Source: Bacteroidales bacterium (lineage in GTDB: Bacteria > Bacteroidota > Bacteroidia > Bacteroidales > UBA932). From it: a stretch of 64,000 nt of DNA. Below the pieces are notes generated by a model, which saw only the letters and a list, made by a program, of their open reading frames with translations, was not told the origin of the DNA and did no database searches. The position numbers and the translations under genes were made by a program. Positions within the stretch are counted from its first letter, which is position 1, and each line of letters starts with the position of its first letter. Positions 8,217 through 17,924 of the stretch are shown here, piece after piece. The stretch covers positions 1 to 64,000 of the forward strand of contig JAKSKH010000007.1 of the NCBI GenBank assembly GCA_024401855.1, given 5' to 3'.

Positions 8217-9329
8217 ATGTTCAGGGAGAATGACTTTTCCAGATTGGAGTTGAGCCTGCTCAACTGCAGAAGCAACTACAGGTACTTCCGCTCCTGTATA
8301 AGACCCTCCACCAGGCTGCTTGTTCTGGTGAAGGCCAATGCCTATGGCCATGGAGCCGTTGAAATGGCCTCCATGCTTCAGACAGAGGGTGCGGACTATC
8401 TTGCCGTTGCCCTTCCTGTTGAAGGTGTGGAACTCCGTCAGAACGGAATCTCTCTTCCCATTCTCGTGCTTACAGCCGGAACTGACTTCTTCCCTGAAAT
8501 CATTGAGAACCGTCTGGAACCCGGAATTCCGAACATCTATGCCCTTGAGGCCCTGTGTTCGGAACTCGACAGGCGTGGCATAAAGGATTATCCCGTTCAC
8601 GTCAAGCTTGATACCGGAATGCACAGGCTCGGTTTCATGCCGTCCGAGATTCCGGCTCTGGAGGAATTCCTCTCAAGTCACGGTCAGATAAAGGTCAAGT
8701 CAATCTATTCGCATCTCGCCGCCTCGGAAGACCCTTCGGAGGATGCTTTCACCCTTGGACAGATAGAAATGTTCCGGCGCGGGGCGGAATCCATCACGCA
8801 GTCCGTCGGGTACAGGCCTATGTGGCACGTGCTCAATTCCGCCGGAATCGAGCGTTTCCCCGATTACCAGTTCGATATGGTGCGTCTTGGGATAGGGATA
8901 TACGGTATCAGCGCGCTCCCGGGAGTCCATCTCGCCCCGGTGGCGTCGCTCAAGGTGAAGGTGCTTCAGGTCAAGACTCTTCATGCGGAGGACGGTACCA
9001 TAGGATACGGACGCCATGGCAGGGTGGCTCCGGAAGGAAGCGTCATCGCCACCATCCCGGCAGGGTACGCCGACGGTATAGACAGGCATTTCGGCTGCGG
9101 AGCCGCGAGCTTCAGCATAAACGGGCACAGGGCTCCCACAATAGGTAATATCTGTATGGATATGTGCATGCTTGATGTGACGGGGCTGGACGTCAAGGTC
9201 GGGGATACTGTGACCATATTCGGAGAAGATCCCGACATTATGGAACTTGCAGGCATACTGGGCACAATTCCGTACGAGATTCTCACCTCCGTTCCCCGTC
9301 GTATTGAAAGAATAATAATTCGTAGGTAA
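8217..9329 (+). CDS. alr: Alanine racemase
   Basis: PLP enzyme that interconverts L- and D-alanine for peptidoglycan synthesis. From ATG 8217 the protein has 370 residues. The PLP lysine lies in LVKANAYGHG (about 39-48) and the catalytic tyrosine region is IGYGRHGRV/PAGYADGI, with the C-terminal beta domain ICMDMCMLDVTGLDVKVGD. It is free-standing and not fused to MurF, as it is in some Bacteroidales. It is followed without a gap by rmuC. Confidence 0.93.
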   Translation: MFRENDFSRLELSLLNCRSNYRYFRSCIRPSTRLLVLVKANAYGHGAVEMASMLQTEGADYLAVALPVEGVELRQNGISLPILVLTAGTDFFPEIIENRLEPGIPNIYALEALCSELDRRGIKDYPVHVKLDTGMHRLGFMPSEIPALEEFLSSHGQIKVKSIYSHLAASEDPSEDAFTLGQIEMFRRGAESITQSVGYRPMWHVLNSAGIERFPDYQFDMVRLGIGIYGISALPGVHLAPVASLKVKVLQVKTLHAEDGTIGYGRHGRVAPEGSVIATIPAGYADGIDRHFGCGAASFSINGHRAPTIGNICMDMCMLDVTGLDVKVGDTVTIFGEDPDIMELAGILGTIPYEILTSVPRRIERIIIRR

Positions 9330-10643
9330 ATGGATATTTTCCTGATTGCAACAGCTTCCGTGCTGTTTGTAGCGGTAGTGGTGTCGGTCGTGTTCATAAT
9401 CAGGCTGTCATCGGAAAAGGCATCCCTGGTCGGTCGCGAACAGGCGCTGGAAGCCCGTCTTCAGGAACGCACGGATGCGGCCAGAGCGGCGGCGGAGGAG
9501 CGCGAGAAACTGTTCGAGACCCAACGCAAGCAGATGGAGGAGTCTTTCAAGGCACTTTCCGAACAGAACAGCAGCGGCCTCCGGAGGCAGAATGCCGAGA
9601 GCATGGGTGAGCTGCTCAAGCCCATACGTGAAAAGTTCGAGTGTTTCGAGAAGCAGATAAAGGAGAGCGGGGAAAAATCCACCGAGCGGGACATTCTTCT
9701 GCAGGCAAGCATCAGGAATATGGTGGAACAGTCGCGCAGTGTGGGCGAGGAGGCCCGCAACCTTGCCAACGCCCTTACCGGAAAGTCGAAGGTGCAGGGC
9801 GATTTCGGAGAGATGCTTCTGGGAGACCTCCTGCGTCAGTCCGGACTTGAGGAGGGGGTGCACTATGTCACCCAGGGCGTCCTTCGTGATGCTGCCGGAC
9901 ACGAGATAAAAAGCGATTCCGGCGCCACCATGATTCCGGATGTCGTGGTCAATTATCCCGATGGCGGTCAAGTCGTGATTGACTCCAAGGTGAGTCTCAC
10001 CGCATTTGTCAATTATGTGAACGCGTCATCCGTTGAGGACAGGAAGCGCTTTGCCAAGGCTCATATAGATTCCATCAGCAAGCATGTGGACGAACTCAAG
10101 ATAAAGGATTACGCATCATATATTGAGGACGAGCACAAGAAGGTTGACTACAACATCATGTTCATACCTGTGGAGAATGCATACAGGCTGATGCTTGATG
10201 AGGCTCCCACCCTGTGGCACAGGGCGAAGGACGCCAAGGTGCTCATAGTGAGCCAGCAGAATCTGATGATTGTGCTGAACATGATTCTGATGACATGGAA
10301 GCAGCATGACCAGCAGAAGAACATAGCCGATGTATATAAGACAGCGGAGGAACTGATGGGGCAGTTGAAGAACTGGATGGAATCTTTTGTCAAGGTGGGG
10401 GAGAATCTGGACAAGGCCCGCTCCGCCTATGATGATTCCAGGAGGAAACTTGTCGAATCCAATCAGTCCGTAATAAAGAAAATCGACAAACTTGAGCATC
10501 TCAAGCTGGCCCCAAGACGCTCCAACGCCAAATTGAAGGCGGGAGCGCGCATTGTTGGCGGACAGGAATCCGTGATTCCCAATGAATTATCAAAACATCT
10601 TGAATATGAAGAAAATTACGACATTGACGCTGACGCTTCTTAG
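9330..10643 (+). CDS. rmuC: DNA recombination protein RmuC
   Basis: Limits DNA rearrangement; a predicted membrane-anchored nuclease-like protein. The 437 residues have one N-terminal membrane helix (about 3-25), a long Ala/Glu/Arg-rich coiled coil (about 30-150) and the RmuC domain with a PD-(D/E)xK-like core, IPDVVVNYPDGGQVVIDSKVS, at about 205-230. The ATG directly follows the alr stop. Its last 38 bases overlap the following protease gene. Confidence 0.9.
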   Translation: MDIFLIATASVLFVAVVVSVVFIIRLSSEKASLVGREQALEARLQERTDAARAAAEEREKLFETQRKQMEESFKALSEQNSSGLRRQNAESMGELLKPIREKFECFEKQIKESGEKSTERDILLQASIRNMVEQSRSVGEEARNLANALTGKSKVQGDFGEMLLGDLLRQSGLEEGVHYVTQGVLRDAAGHEIKSDSGATMIPDVVVNYPDGGQVVIDSKVSLTAFVNYVNASSVEDRKRFAKAHIDSISKHVDELKIKDYASYIEDEHKKVDYNIMFIPVENAYRLMLDEAPTLWHRAKDAKVLIVSQQNLMIVLNMILMTWKQHDQQKNIADVYKTAEELMGQLKNWMESFVKVGENLDKARSAYDDSRRKLVESNQSVIKKIDKLEHLKLAPRRSNAKLKAGARIVGGQESVIPNELSKHLEYEENYDIDADAS

Positions 10644-11970
10644 TTTGGCGGCGTTTGCCCAGCAGCCGGGAGGAATTTCCCCGGCCATGCTTTCGGAAAT
10701 TGAGAACGGTTATCAGGGAACACCTTCGGACAAGGCCATCAGGAATGCCCTCAATACCGCATCTATCACTGTTCTGGCAGAAAATGCGGACAATTCCGCA
10801 ATGATAGACACCAATTTCTCCGATTGCGTGGAGACAAAGGGAATAACAAACCAGAAATCATCAGGCCGTTGCTGGCTGTTTACGGGCCTCAATGTCCTGA
10901 GGGCGGATGCAATAGCCAGATATGACCTTGGTGAGTTCCAGTTTTCGCAGACTTTCTGTTTCTTCTGGGACCAGTTGGAAAAGTCAAATCTCTTCCTTCA
11001 GGCGGTTATAGATACACGGGAGAAACCCATTGAAGACCGTGAGGTTGACTGGCTGTTCTCGAATCCCATAAGCGATGGCGGTACATTCACCGGAGTTGCG
11101 AATCTTGTGACTAAGTACGGACTTGTTCCTTCCGATGTTATGCCTGAGAGCTATGTTGCCAACAATACATCGGCAATGCGTACTCAGATTGCCACAATAT
11201 TGCGACAGGATGGGCTTCGTCTTCGTGAAACTCCCTCCGGAATAAAGAAGAAGGATGTTCCGGCATATCTTCAGGACATGAAACTCGCTATGTTGAAGGA
11301 GATTTATCATGTCCTGGCCCTGTGCTATGGTGTGCCTCCCAAACAGTTCGAATGGAAAGGCAGGACCTATACTCCGGTTCAGTTCTATCAGGAACTCCTC
11401 GGATATGATCTCAATGCTGACTATGTGATGCTTATGAATGACCCTGCCCGTGAATATGGAAAGGTGTACGAGATAGAGTATGACCGTCACCTCTATGACG
11501 GGCAGAACTGGCTTTACGTCAATCTTCCCATAGAACGCATCAAGGAGATGGCCGTCGCTTCCATCAAGGACAACACTCCCATGTATTTCTCCTGCGATGT
11601 CGGCAAGTATCTACTCCGCTCCAAGGGTGTATGTGATTTGAAAAACTTCGACTATGAATCCATTCTGGGAGTAAGCCTTACCATGGACAAGAAGCAGAGG
11701 ATAATTACCCACGCCAGCGGTTCATCCCATGCCATGACTCTCATCGCAGTAGACATCAAGGATGGTGCGCCGCAGAAATGGATGGTTGAAAACAGCTGGG
11801 GGGATACCGGATACAAGGGGAAGATAATAATGACCGACGAATGGTTCAACGAATATATGTTCCGTCTGGTTGTTGAAAGGAAATATGTCCCTTCAGATGT
11901 GTTGAGGATGTTGGAGCAGGAGCCCGTCAAACTTCCGGCCTGGGACCCCATGTTCCTTTCTGAAGAATAA
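10606..11970 (+). CDS. C1B family cysteine aminopeptidase (bleomycin hydrolase-like), exported
   Basis: Papain-fold peptidase of the bleomycin hydrolase / PepC family. The catalytic Cys is in NQKSSGRCWLFT (about 75-86), the His in ASGSSHAMTLIAV and the Asn in VENSWGDTGYKG. I place the start at 10606 because a clean signal peptide follows (MKKITTLTLTLLSLAAFAQ), giving 454 residues; the longer reading from 10582 adds eight residues ahead of it. Export to the periplasm is unlike the cytoplasmic enzymes of Firmicutes and yeast. It overlaps rmuC by 38 bases. Confidence 0.88.
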   Translation: MKKITTLTLTLLSLAAFAQQPGGISPAMLSEIENGYQGTPSDKAIRNALNTASITVLAENADNSAMIDTNFSDCVETKGITNQKSSGRCWLFTGLNVLRADAIARYDLGEFQFSQTFCFFWDQLEKSNLFLQAVIDTREKPIEDREVDWLFSNPISDGGTFTGVANLVTKYGLVPSDVMPESYVANNTSAMRTQIATILRQDGLRLRETPSGIKKKDVPAYLQDMKLAMLKEIYHVLALCYGVPPKQFEWKGRTYTPVQFYQELLGYDLNADYVMLMNDPAREYGKVYEIEYDRHLYDGQNWLYVNLPIERIKEMAVASIKDNTPMYFSCDVGKYLLRSKGVCDLKNFDYESILGVSLTMDKKQRIITHASGSSHAMTLIAVDIKDGAPQKWMVENSWGDTGYKGKIIMTDEWFNEYMFRLVVERKYVPSDVLRMLEQEPVKLPAWDPMFLSEE

Positions 11971-11979
11971 ATTTACGGC

Positions 11980-14721
11980 TTGAAGGCATTTCTTGAACAG
12001 GTAGCGGAGCATTATTGTGCCGAGGGGAGGATGGAGCGTCTGTGTTTCATCTTCCCTAACCGTCGTGCCCTGGTCTTTTTCAAGAAATATCTGGGAGATG
12101 AATTCTCACGGAAGGGTGCCGCTTCCCTTGCTCCGGAGATGTTTCCCATGAACGAGTTCGTCTATTCCGTTACCGGGGCGCACTCAACGGACAAAGTCCG
12201 CCTTCTGGTCGACCTTTATGACTGTTATAAGAAGCTTAATCCGCAGGGAGAGGAGCTTGACGATTTCATTTTCTGGGGAGGCGTGCTTCTTTCGGACTTC
12301 GACGATGTGGACAAATACCTGGTTGATCCGGAGCGCCTTTTCACCAATGTTTCTGACTTCAAGAGCCTTCAGGATACTTACGCATATTTGTCCGCCAAGC
12401 AGATGGATGCGGTGGAACGTTTTGCCGGTCACTTCAGTACCAGAGGTAAATACAAGGACGAATTCCGCAGAATCTGGAATATTCTTCTTCCGTTGTACAG
12501 GAATTTCAATGCCGTTATCGGAGAGAAGGGCATGTGTTATGAGGGACAGGTTTACCGTTCCCTTGCCGTGAGCCTGGACGACAGGCCGGTGGTTGATGTG
12601 CTCGGTTCCAGGTTCAGGGAGACAGAGAAGTTCGTCTTCGTCGGCCTCAATGCCTTGAATGAATGTGAGAGGAAACTGATGAAGAGGATGCGGGATGCCG
12701 GTCTGGCAGAGTTCTGCTGGGATTTCAGCAGTCCCATGATAAAGGATCCCGCAAACAAATCGTCATTTTTTCTGCAGTCCGAGGTGGAGATGTTTCCGCA
12801 GGCATTCAGAATCGATACCGAAGGTCTTCCGACCCCGGAATTCAATGTTGTCAGTGTGCCTTCATCTGTAGGGCAGGCCAAGCAGCTTCCGGAAATATTG
12901 GAGCGGAGCGGTTCTTCCGGAATTGACACTGCGGTGATACTTCCGGATGAATCAATGCTCATACCGGTGCTGAATTCCATTCCGGAACAGATGAAGGATA
13001 TCAATGTGACCATGGGATATCCTATGAACGGCAGCGAACTCTGGTCCCTGATGAACGATATCTCGGGTTTGCAGATGCATCTCAGGGAGAAAGACGGAAA
13101 GTGGCTTTTCTATCACCGTCAGGTACGGTCCATTTTTTCGAACAGCGTGTTCAGGTCTGTCCTTGACGACGAGGCTCGCGCCATTGTAGCCGATATCAGG
13201 AAATCGGCGCATTATTATGTCAGTCAGGATGCTTTCAGCGGCAGTGAACTGCTTGAGCTTCTTTTCCGTCCGATAGTCAGGGATGCCTCGCTGGCGGATG
13301 CGGGGACAATAATTGAACTTGAGGATTATCAGCAGAAAATCCTTTCCGCTTTAGCAACCAGGCTCAAGAACGTGGGTGACATGGCATTGGAGATAGACTT
13401 TGCCAAGGAGTACTGGCAGGCAGTCGGCCGACTGCGCAGCTGCAGGCTCGCAATACGCCCGGCAACCTATTTCAGGCTTCTTGCCCAGATGGTGGGCAAT
13501 GCCTCGGTCCCTTTCCGTGGTGAGCCTCTCAAGGGACTTCAGATAATGGGACCGTTGGAAACGAGGGCTGTCGATTTCGACAATATCATTATTCTGAACT
13601 GTAATGAGGGGATGTTCCCACGTCACTCGATTACCTCGTCCTTTATTCCTCCGGAGTTGCGCAAAGGGTTCGACATGCCCACATATGAATATCAGGATGC
13701 GGTCTGGGCCTATTATTTCTACAGGCTCATCCAGCGCGCCCGCAAAGTATGGATGCTTTACGACTCCAGAACAGAAATCAGCCGCAGCGGAGAGGAAAGC
13801 CGTTATGTGAAGCAGCTTGAGATGCACTTTGGTGCCAATGTCAACCGTTATGTGGCGAAGTCTCCCGTCGGCACCGTCCCGGTGCCCGCTTCCATACCCA
13901 AGACGGAGGAGGATCTGAAGAAGGTTCATGAGAAGTACCTTTCCGCCTCCTCCATTCAGAATTATATAGCATGTCCCGCCCGTTTCTACTACAGTACGGT
14001 CTGTGGGCTGAAAGCCGATGAAGACGTGTCGGAATCGCTTGATGCCGCCCAGATGGGCACCGTGTTCCATGCTGTCATGCAGGAGATATATTCTGTTCCC
14101 GGAGGAGTGGTCACCGCTCAATACCTTAAAGCGGTGATGAAGGATGTTTCCTCGATAAGGGACAGGATACGGCGTCACATTATGGATGTGCTGAAATGTC
14201 TGGAGGTTAGCGGCCGGAATATCATTTATGAAGATATTGTCTGCCGCTATGTTGTGATGGCTCTCCGGCGCGATCTGGAATTCCTTGAGAGGAACGGCAG
14301 GGATGAATTCAGGATCCTTGGTCTGGAAAAGAAAAAATATGCAGAGATCGCCGGTTTCAAGTTCATCGGATACATAGACCGTCTGGACAGCATATCCGAT
14401 GACGAAGTGCGTGTGGTGGATTACAAGACAGGAAAGCTGGATGAAGACAAGGTGGGATTGCAGTTGTTCCTGTACGACACCTACATAAAGGATGAACCGG
14501 TTCTTGAAGGAAGGAATGTGGTCAATTGCGTATATCATATCGCTTCAATGTTCACGTCTCCCATTGAGAACAGGACTGCGGATGATGAGTTCCGCAATGC
14601 CATGCTGGAAAAGCTTGTCGGCATTCTCGAAGAGATAGACAATCCGGAAATCCCGTTCGGGAGAAACGGAGACCTGAAGACCTGCGCCTGTTGTGACTTT
14701 AAAATGATCTGCGGAAGATGA
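11980..14721 (+). CDS. addB: AddB-like helicase/nuclease subunit with Fe-S staple
   Basis: Partner of the AddA-like helicase in double-strand break end processing. The 913 residues contain a decayed helicase-like N-terminal part (FIFPNRRALVFFKKYL) and a C-terminal PD-(D/E)xK nuclease (GYIDRLD ... VRVVDYKTGK, about 796-820). Four cysteines, C665 in YIACPARFYY and C902, C905, C911 (C-x2-C-x5-C) at the extreme C-terminus, match the [4Fe-4S] staple of AddB-type nucleases. The start is TTG at 11980, chosen because the resulting KAFLEQVAEHY looks like the family N-terminus; the next ATG is 12031. It overlaps addA by four bases. Confidence 0.85.
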   Translation: MKAFLEQVAEHYCAEGRMERLCFIFPNRRALVFFKKYLGDEFSRKGAASLAPEMFPMNEFVYSVTGAHSTDKVRLLVDLYDCYKKLNPQGEELDDFIFWGGVLLSDFDDVDKYLVDPERLFTNVSDFKSLQDTYAYLSAKQMDAVERFAGHFSTRGKYKDEFRRIWNILLPLYRNFNAVIGEKGMCYEGQVYRSLAVSLDDRPVVDVLGSRFRETEKFVFVGLNALNECERKLMKRMRDAGLAEFCWDFSSPMIKDPANKSSFFLQSEVEMFPQAFRIDTEGLPTPEFNVVSVPSSVGQAKQLPEILERSGSSGIDTAVILPDESMLIPVLNSIPEQMKDINVTMGYPMNGSELWSLMNDISGLQMHLREKDGKWLFYHRQVRSIFSNSVFRSVLDDEARAIVADIRKSAHYYVSQDAFSGSELLELLFRPIVRDASLADAGTIIELEDYQQKILSALATRLKNVGDMALEIDFAKEYWQAVGRLRSCRLAIRPATYFRLLAQMVGNASVPFRGEPLKGLQIMGPLETRAVDFDNIIILNCNEGMFPRHSITSSFIPPELRKGFDMPTYEYQDAVWAYYFYRLIQRARKVWMLYDSRTEISRSGEESRYVKQLEMHFGANVNRYVAKSPVGTVPVPASIPKTEEDLKKVHEKYLSASSIQNYIACPARFYYSTVCGLKADEDVSESLDAAQMGTVFHAVMQEIYSVPGGVVTAQYLKAVMKDVSSIRDRIRRHIMDVLKCLEVSGRNIIYEDIVCRYVVMALRRDLEFLERNGRDEFRILGLEKKKYAEIAGFKFIGYIDRLDSISDDEVRVVDYKTGKLDEDKVGLQLFLYDTYIKDEPVLEGRNVVNCVYHIASMFTSPIENRTADDEFRNAMLEKLVGILEEIDNPEIPFGRNGDLKTCACCDFKMICGR

Positions 14722-17471
14722 AAGTGATGAAAGCCAGTGCGGGCTCCGGCAAGACAACCCGTCTTTCACAGACTTATCTGGATATCCTTCTTGGCAGCAG
14801 GGAGAAGAATCCATACAGGAGCATCCTGGCCGTTACCTTTACGAACAAGGCCACGGCAGAGATGAAAAGCAGGATTCTCCGCGATCTTGCCTCGCGTGCG
14901 CGCACCGATGAAAAGGCGGGACGAATTCTTACGGACATCCTGCACGACTACAGCGCATTCTCCATCACAACCATAGACAAGTTCTTCCAAAGGACGTTGA
15001 AGGCCTTCTCGCGGGAAATAGGGCAGTTTGCCGATTATCAGATAGAACTTGACAGGGATTCCGTCATTTCGGAGGCGATGGACAGAATCCTGGATTCTCT
15101 TACGGAAGACAGGAAGGATCTTCTGGAATGGATCAGGAAGACGGTCGGTGACCGTCTGGAAAACGGGCAGAGAGCCAACATAGACGAAGGATTGTACGAG
15201 ATGGGATCCCTCCTTAAATCCGAGGAGCACAGAAAACTGGCCGCGGAATGCGGAATCGACGATCTGACTTTCTTCGACAAGAAGAATCTGGAAAAGATCA
15301 GGAAGGAATGCAGGGAGGAGATCAGGCGCTTCGAGGAAAAGTACAGGGAAATATCCGGACAGCCCCTGGAAAAGGGACAGAAGATAAAGAAACCGGGCGT
15401 TCGTGCGCTGAATGCCGACCCTGAGCTTGCCGGGCTTTTTGAGGAGCCTTACAGGAAATATTCCACCGCCTGCATCATAGACAAGTCTATTTTCAGTCTT
15501 GGATTTGCAGGTGAATTCTACAGGAGGTTCGCCGATTTGTTGAAGGAGAAGAACCTGATGTGTCTGGATGAGTCGAATCTCATTCTGAGGGATATCATAG
15601 ATGACAGCGATGCGCCCTTTGTATATGAGAAGCTTGGTGTCCGGTACAGGAATTTCCTGCTTGACGAGTTCCAGGACACGTCCAACATACAATGGGATAA
15701 TTTCCTGCCCCTGCTGCGCGAAAGCGAGGCCAACGGCGGCAGAAATCTGATAGTGGGAGATGTGAAGCAGAGCATTTACCGTTTCAGGGATTCGGACTGG
15801 AACCTGCTCGGGTCGAAGGTTGCGGAGGTTTTTCCAAATGCCGAAGTCATTCCTCTTGACTGCAACTGGAGAAGTGCCGGGAATATCGTCAATTTCAACA
15901 ATTCCTTCTTTGAATTCGCGGCTTCGGCGCTTGGGGTTTCAGAGATATATTCCGATGTCAGGCAGGAAATCCGCTGCAGGGATGAACAGGAAGGAAGCGT
16001 GCAGATCAGCTTCTGCGACGACCAGATTGCCGAGGTCATCAGCTCCATAGGCCGCGCCTGCGAGGCCGGTGCCGGCTACGGAGACATAGCGGTCCTTGTA
16101 AGGGGGCGCGCCCAGGGCTCTGAGATAGCTTCCGCCCTTATAGAAAACGGAATCCCCGTCATATCGGATGACTCGCTTTCAGTCAAGTTGTCCGTTGTGG
16201 TCCGAAGGCTTGTTTCCCTTCTCAGCTGTATGGATAACCCGCAGGACAGGATAGGCAGTTTCCTGGCTGATACCATGAATGTGGAATATCCCGAGAATTA
16301 TCATTCCCTCGTTGACCTTTGCGAGAATCTCCTTCGGGAACTGAAAGAATATGACTGCAAGTCTTTTGAGGGAGAGACTCTTTTCATCCAGGCATTTATG
16401 GATGAACTCAGTTCCTGGACTGCGGTGAACGGGAACAATCTCAGGCATTTCCTGAAACATTGGGAGGAAAAGGATTTCTGCATAGGATCTCCGGAGAACG
16501 TTTCTTCAGTACGCATCCTAACCATACACAAATCCAAGGGGCTTGAGTTCCCTTATGTGATATTTCCATTTGCGGAGAAAGTGACCCTGTACAAGAACGG
16601 GGTTCACTGGTGCCGTTACAAGGACGGGATTTTCCCTGTCGAGCTGGGTCCTCTTTCAGAACAGACACTTTTTGCGGATGATTATCATGAAGAGAGGCGC
16701 AAGCAGGCCATAGATAACATAAATATTTTCTATGTGGCCCTTACCCGGGCCGGAAGGGGATTGCATATCATCTCCAAAACACCGACAAAGAAACTTCAGG
16801 AGGCTGTCAGGAAAAACAAGACCCCGGAGTATTCCAATTTTTCGGAAATCCTGTATGTCTTCGGCGGTGCGTGTGAAGACAGGACATACGGGACGATGTA
16901 TGATTTTACAAGGCTTCCGAGGCCGGATGCCGCAGCGGAGAAGGATTTTGTGGCAAACTATCCGTCGATTGCTCTCGACTGCCGCCTGACTCCCTCCGAA
17001 GATGCCGCGGATTTCTTCGGTGATGACGGTGAAACGGGTACGCAGGCATCTCCGAGGCGGTACGGAATAGCCTTGCATTCGATTCTGTCCGAAATCAGGG
17101 GGATTGATGACCTGGACGATGCCTTACACCGTGCCGTTGAGGATGGCAGTCTTGCATCTTCCGAGGCCGATGCGGCGCGGAGCCTGCTTTTCAAGGGCGT
17201 TTCGTCACATCCCGAGTGGTTCGGCAAGGGTGACGCCGTTGTCCGCAACGAGCGTGCCGTCTTCGATTCTGACGGGAGGGAATACCGGCCAGACAAAGTT
17301 GTCGTGCTCGGGGATTCCACGCTTATCGTTGATTTCAAATTCGCCAAGGAGGAAGACGGCCACGTCCGCCAGATATCAAAGTATATGAGCATATACAGAA
17401 AGCTCGGATACCCCGATGTGCACGGATATCTGTGGTATGTCCTGGAAGGAAGGGTCAAGGAATATTATTAG
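14718..17471 (+). CDS. addA: AddA-like UvrD-family helicase-nuclease
   Basis: Superfamily 1 DNA helicase with a C-terminal nuclease. The 917 residues show Walker A ASAGSGKT (about 5-13), AVTFTNKATAEMK, Walker B LLDEFQDTS, GDVKQSIYRFRDSDW, the late motifs TIHKSKGLEFPYV and IFYVALTRA, and a C-terminal DSTLIVDFKFA nuclease core followed by the QISKYMSIYRKLGY helix. With the AddB-like gene it forms the end-resection complex of this genome. Start and upstream stop overlap as ATGA. Confidence 0.88.
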   Translation: MKVMKASAGSGKTTRLSQTYLDILLGSREKNPYRSILAVTFTNKATAEMKSRILRDLASRARTDEKAGRILTDILHDYSAFSITTIDKFFQRTLKAFSREIGQFADYQIELDRDSVISEAMDRILDSLTEDRKDLLEWIRKTVGDRLENGQRANIDEGLYEMGSLLKSEEHRKLAAECGIDDLTFFDKKNLEKIRKECREEIRRFEEKYREISGQPLEKGQKIKKPGVRALNADPELAGLFEEPYRKYSTACIIDKSIFSLGFAGEFYRRFADLLKEKNLMCLDESNLILRDIIDDSDAPFVYEKLGVRYRNFLLDEFQDTSNIQWDNFLPLLRESEANGGRNLIVGDVKQSIYRFRDSDWNLLGSKVAEVFPNAEVIPLDCNWRSAGNIVNFNNSFFEFAASALGVSEIYSDVRQEIRCRDEQEGSVQISFCDDQIAEVISSIGRACEAGAGYGDIAVLVRGRAQGSEIASALIENGIPVISDDSLSVKLSVVVRRLVSLLSCMDNPQDRIGSFLADTMNVEYPENYHSLVDLCENLLRELKEYDCKSFEGETLFIQAFMDELSSWTAVNGNNLRHFLKHWEEKDFCIGSPENVSSVRILTIHKSKGLEFPYVIFPFAEKVTLYKNGVHWCRYKDGIFPVELGPLSEQTLFADDYHEERRKQAIDNINIFYVALTRAGRGLHIISKTPTKKLQEAVRKNKTPEYSNFSEILYVFGGACEDRTYGTMYDFTRLPRPDAAAEKDFVANYPSIALDCRLTPSEDAADFFGDDGETGTQASPRRYGIALHSILSEIRGIDDLDDALHRAVEDGSLASSEADAARSLLFKGVSSHPEWFGKGDAVVRNERAVFDSDGREYRPDKVVVLGDSTLIVDFKFAKEEDGHVRQISKYMSIYRKLGYPDVHGYLWYVLEGRVKEYY

Positions 17472-17501
17472 CTTGTCAATTGATTTACAAATAATGAGAT
17501 T

Positions 17502-17924
17502 ATGAAAATTCTGAAATACCTGGCAATCGTGTTGTCTGCCATCGTTCTCTGCGGCAGCACGGCAAACGGTTCCGACGTAACGATTGAAGTGGATTACATT
17601 TATCCTCAAGGCGCTCCCGCAATTCCTTCGTCAGACAGATATAGAATCAGTATCAAGGACGGAAAACTTGACGGGTACCTTCCTTTTTTCGGTACGGGCT
17701 CTGTGGCAGGCTTCAATCCCGATGACCTGAGTTTTCACTTCGAGGACTGCCCCGTAAAAATAAAGGAAAAGAAAGCAAAGGACAGGACCGTATGGAAATT
17801 CGATGCGGAGTCAGGCTGTGAGAAAGTGCCTGTTGTCATTACAATATGGGACAATGGGGCGGCCGAAATATACATTCATTCCGCAAACCGGTCATCCATA
17901 CGTTATTCCGGTCAACTTCTCTGA
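17502..17924 (+). CDS. DUF4251 domain protein, exported
   Basis: A 140-residue protein with an N-terminal signal sequence (MKILKYLAIVLSAIVLCGSTANG). The rest matches DUF4251, a Bacteroidota periplasmic family of unknown role: DVTIEVDYIYPQG, DGYLPFFGTG, FHFEDCPV and the closing NGAAEIYIHS / IRYSGQL. It begins 30 bases after addA on the same strand, and its 3' end overlaps the convergent ATP-grasp gene by 13 bases. No function can be assigned. Confidence 0.75.
   Translation: MKILKYLAIVLSAIVLCGSTANGSDVTIEVDYIYPQGAPAIPSSDRYRISIKDGKLDGYLPFFGTGSVAGFNPDDLSFHFEDCPVKIKEKKAKDRTVWKFDAESGCEKVPVVITIWDNGAAEIYIHSANRSSIRYSGQLL

Noticed and set aside
13351-14538. Minus-strand open frame of 395 codons within the addB gene.
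   Set aside because: The addB frame has the nuclease and Fe-S motifs; the antisense product is His/Arg-rich without domains or promoter.
14766-15692. Minus-strand open frame of 308 codons inside addA.
   Set aside because: Antisense to the helicase Walker motifs; no independent support.
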